DNA from: Mesorhabditis belari | Taxonomy: Eukaryota; Nematoda; Chromadorea; Rhabditida; Rhabditidae | Length of the DNA stretch: 64,000 bases | Direction: 5' to 3' | Assembly: GCA_958450365.1 (NCBI GenBank) | Contig: CAUEEP010000074.1 | Coordinates: 186,001-250,000 of the forward strand | In this document: in pieces, positions 62,845-64,000 of the stretch | How the letters are laid out: each line of letters starts with the position of its first letter | How positions within the stretch are numbered: position 1 is the stretch's first letter | The notes under the pieces: generated by a model | Seen by the model: only the letters and a program-made list of their open reading frames with translations | Databases searched by the model: none | Told to the model about the DNA's origin: nothing | Program-made: the position numbers and the translations under genes

Positions 62845-63222
62845 GGACTCATTCTTCAGCAAGCTCATCGGCTTCAGCAGTTTCATTCAAATCCGCATTA
62901 TCTGCAGCTCCCACATCTTTAAGTTATCAAAGTTTTCAACCTTAGATAAACAGAAAAAAAAATCTGTTTTTTCCGCATCCACAAAAGATGAATTTGCGAC
63001 GGAGAGGAAATATTTACATCAACACTACAGCAACAACTTGATGAGTTCCATTCTGAGTTCAAATATATTTTATTTTTCATAATATCTTTCAAAACCAAAA
63101 CCCGCAAAATCTAAACTTTTAAGGAGACAACTTTAACGGCTTTCTATGCATTTTCAGTTTTAATTGAAAGTATAATCAACAAATCCACATGTTAATTTTC
63201 CAATTTTTCCATAATATTTGAT
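62845..63222. repeat. Inverted, deleted copy of 59580-60480
   Basis: Three blocks match in reverse and in order: 62845-62950 with 60385-60480, 62985-63060 with about 59866-59935, and 63090-63220 with 59580-59700. The 18-bp repeat array is missing from this copy. The coding frame is broken. Confidence 0.75.
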
Positions 63223-63405
63223 CACCCATTGATTACAGAAACTCAAGAAATGAAGTTCATCCGGCCAATTGGTTTTGATGGAAGAGAGAATGAAGTGATT
63301 GTGAATGGATGTGGAGAAATTGACGTTAACTCATCTTTTCTACCATTTCTATGGAATGGAAATACTTAGGACACGCTTCCGCCACTTAAAAAAGCAATTT
63401 TGTAG

Positions 63406-63507
63406 GCTTGGACGTCAATTCCACCACAAACGCTTCAGAACTTAGTGAACTCGATGAAAAGTCGACTACTCAACGTCATCGAGAAAAAGGGAGCATCTAT
63501 TGATTAC
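63406..63507 (+). pseudogene. Tc1-family transposase, C-terminal fragment
   Basis: WTSIPPQTLQNLVNSMKSRL followed by NVIEKKGASIDY matches the conserved C-terminus of Tc1-like transposases (W..IP...L..LV.SM..R...VI...G....Y). It follows a tgtag acceptor-like site at 63401-63405 and is cut by the MITE at 63507. The open frame just upstream (about 63225-63370) is not recognisably transposase. Confidence 0.75.
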
Positions 63508-63600
63508 CGTATTTACTCGAATAGAAGACCGGTCCTCTATTTTTTTCAATTACCCCCTAGACCCCGTCTTCTATTCGAGGCCGGTCTTCTATTCCACGAA
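63507..63600. mobile_element. MITE end fragment (CCGTATTTACTCGAATAGAA)
   Basis: The terminus is a common nematode MITE type. The phrase cttctattcga and its complement occur in inverted orientation within 90 bp, so it is a compact foldback or truncated copy inserted in the Tc1 remnant. Confidence 0.6.
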
Positions 63601-63797
63601 AACTTTCAGGAAAGTAATCAGCGTTTAAAAAAAACGTTTTATAGAAATTTATTGTTTCGAATCATCTTTGGAGTCACATTAAACTGTCGAGCAGCCGCCT
63701 CTTTCGAGTTTTTCTTTGAAAAACGAATGGCCTCGAGTTTAAAGAGGCACTGTAGGCTTTCGTTTCGTAGCACGTCCCATCACTTTAAAAAATGCTA

Positions 63798-63952
63798 CTT
63801 TTCCGTTATACCTCCGCCAACTCCACATTTCCGTTATACCCCGCCAGTTTTTAGGTAAAAAAAGATCAGATAATCAAATAATTAAAAATAATCAAAATCA
63901 AAATGGTGGGGTATAGCGAAAGTGTGGAGATGGCGGAGGTATAATGGAAAAG
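63798..63952. mobile_element. 155-bp MITE with TA target-site duplication
   Basis: Ends are CTTTTCCGTTATACCTCCGC and its near-complement; inverted repeats of about 45 bp include gtataccccgcc/ggggtata. TA flanks both sides (63796-63797, 63953-63954). Confidence 0.88.
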
Positions 63953-64000
63953 TACCAAAAGAATTATTAATACAAGATGTAGAAAAATACCAAAAAAATA

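Overview
The window is AT-rich nuclear DNA from a nematode, most likely a rhabditid. The evidence is short introns (43-50 nt in many genes) with TTTTAG/TTTCAG acceptors, transthyretin-like (TTL) secreted protein genes, tandem nematode-type 7TM chemoreceptor genes, a divergent TRPM-like channel, and many small TA-flanked inverted-repeat transposons. The species cannot be named from the sequence. All genes are split, so most long open frames either read through tiny introns or lie in repeats; the exon models here were assembled by hand from splice signals and reading phase.

Layout. 1-380 is a 22-bp satellite and a transposon remnant. 429-4382 (+) is a papain-family cysteine protease whose two large introns carry foldback transposons. 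4706-5286 is a Tigger-like element expanded internally into a satellite. From about 5.3 to 16.2 kb runs the left arm of a large inverted duplication: two short coiled-coil membrane proteins of unknown family (called X and Y here), a TTL gene, a small ORF, and a sugar transporter on the minus strand. The right arm, about 31.7-42.2 kb, holds the same genes in reverse order. X, Y and TTL are intact in both arms. The transporter is intact only on the left; the right copy lacks its 5' exons and is frameshifted. Between the arms lie broken TTL and Y copies (21.3, 27.9-30.0 and 30.7-31.5 kb, the last two head to head), a chemoreceptor gene (22.5-25.1 kb) and a C-type lectin fragment (26.6-27.0 kb).

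After the right arm come two MITEs, a near-perfect 32-bp hairpin, a second chemoreceptor gene (44.4-47.5 kb) with a truncated third copy, and a repeat-rich stretch. That stretch includes a 1-kb inverted-repeat transposon with a transposase remnant, a clear 55-residue membrane-protein gene at 52.8 kb and a piggyBac-like remnant. 54.6-58.8 kb (-) is the C-terminal two thirds of a TRPM-like cation channel; a degenerate inverted copy of its TRP-box exon lies at 50.2-50.7 kb. 59.8-61.3 kb (-) holds exons of Ser/Ala/Asn-rich proteins, one with an 18-bp repeat that encodes an N-glycosylation sequon per unit. The window ends in mariner/Tc1 debris.

The two most interesting items are: (1) the X/Y pair, two neighbouring genes of unknown family with the same architecture (N-terminal membrane segment, coiled coil, a DLSSGN motif, hydrophobic C-terminal tail), both kept open in both arms; and (2) transposon-like elements with inverted repeats of up to about 190 bp whose cores are tRNA-derived sequences, in some cases two in convergent orientation.
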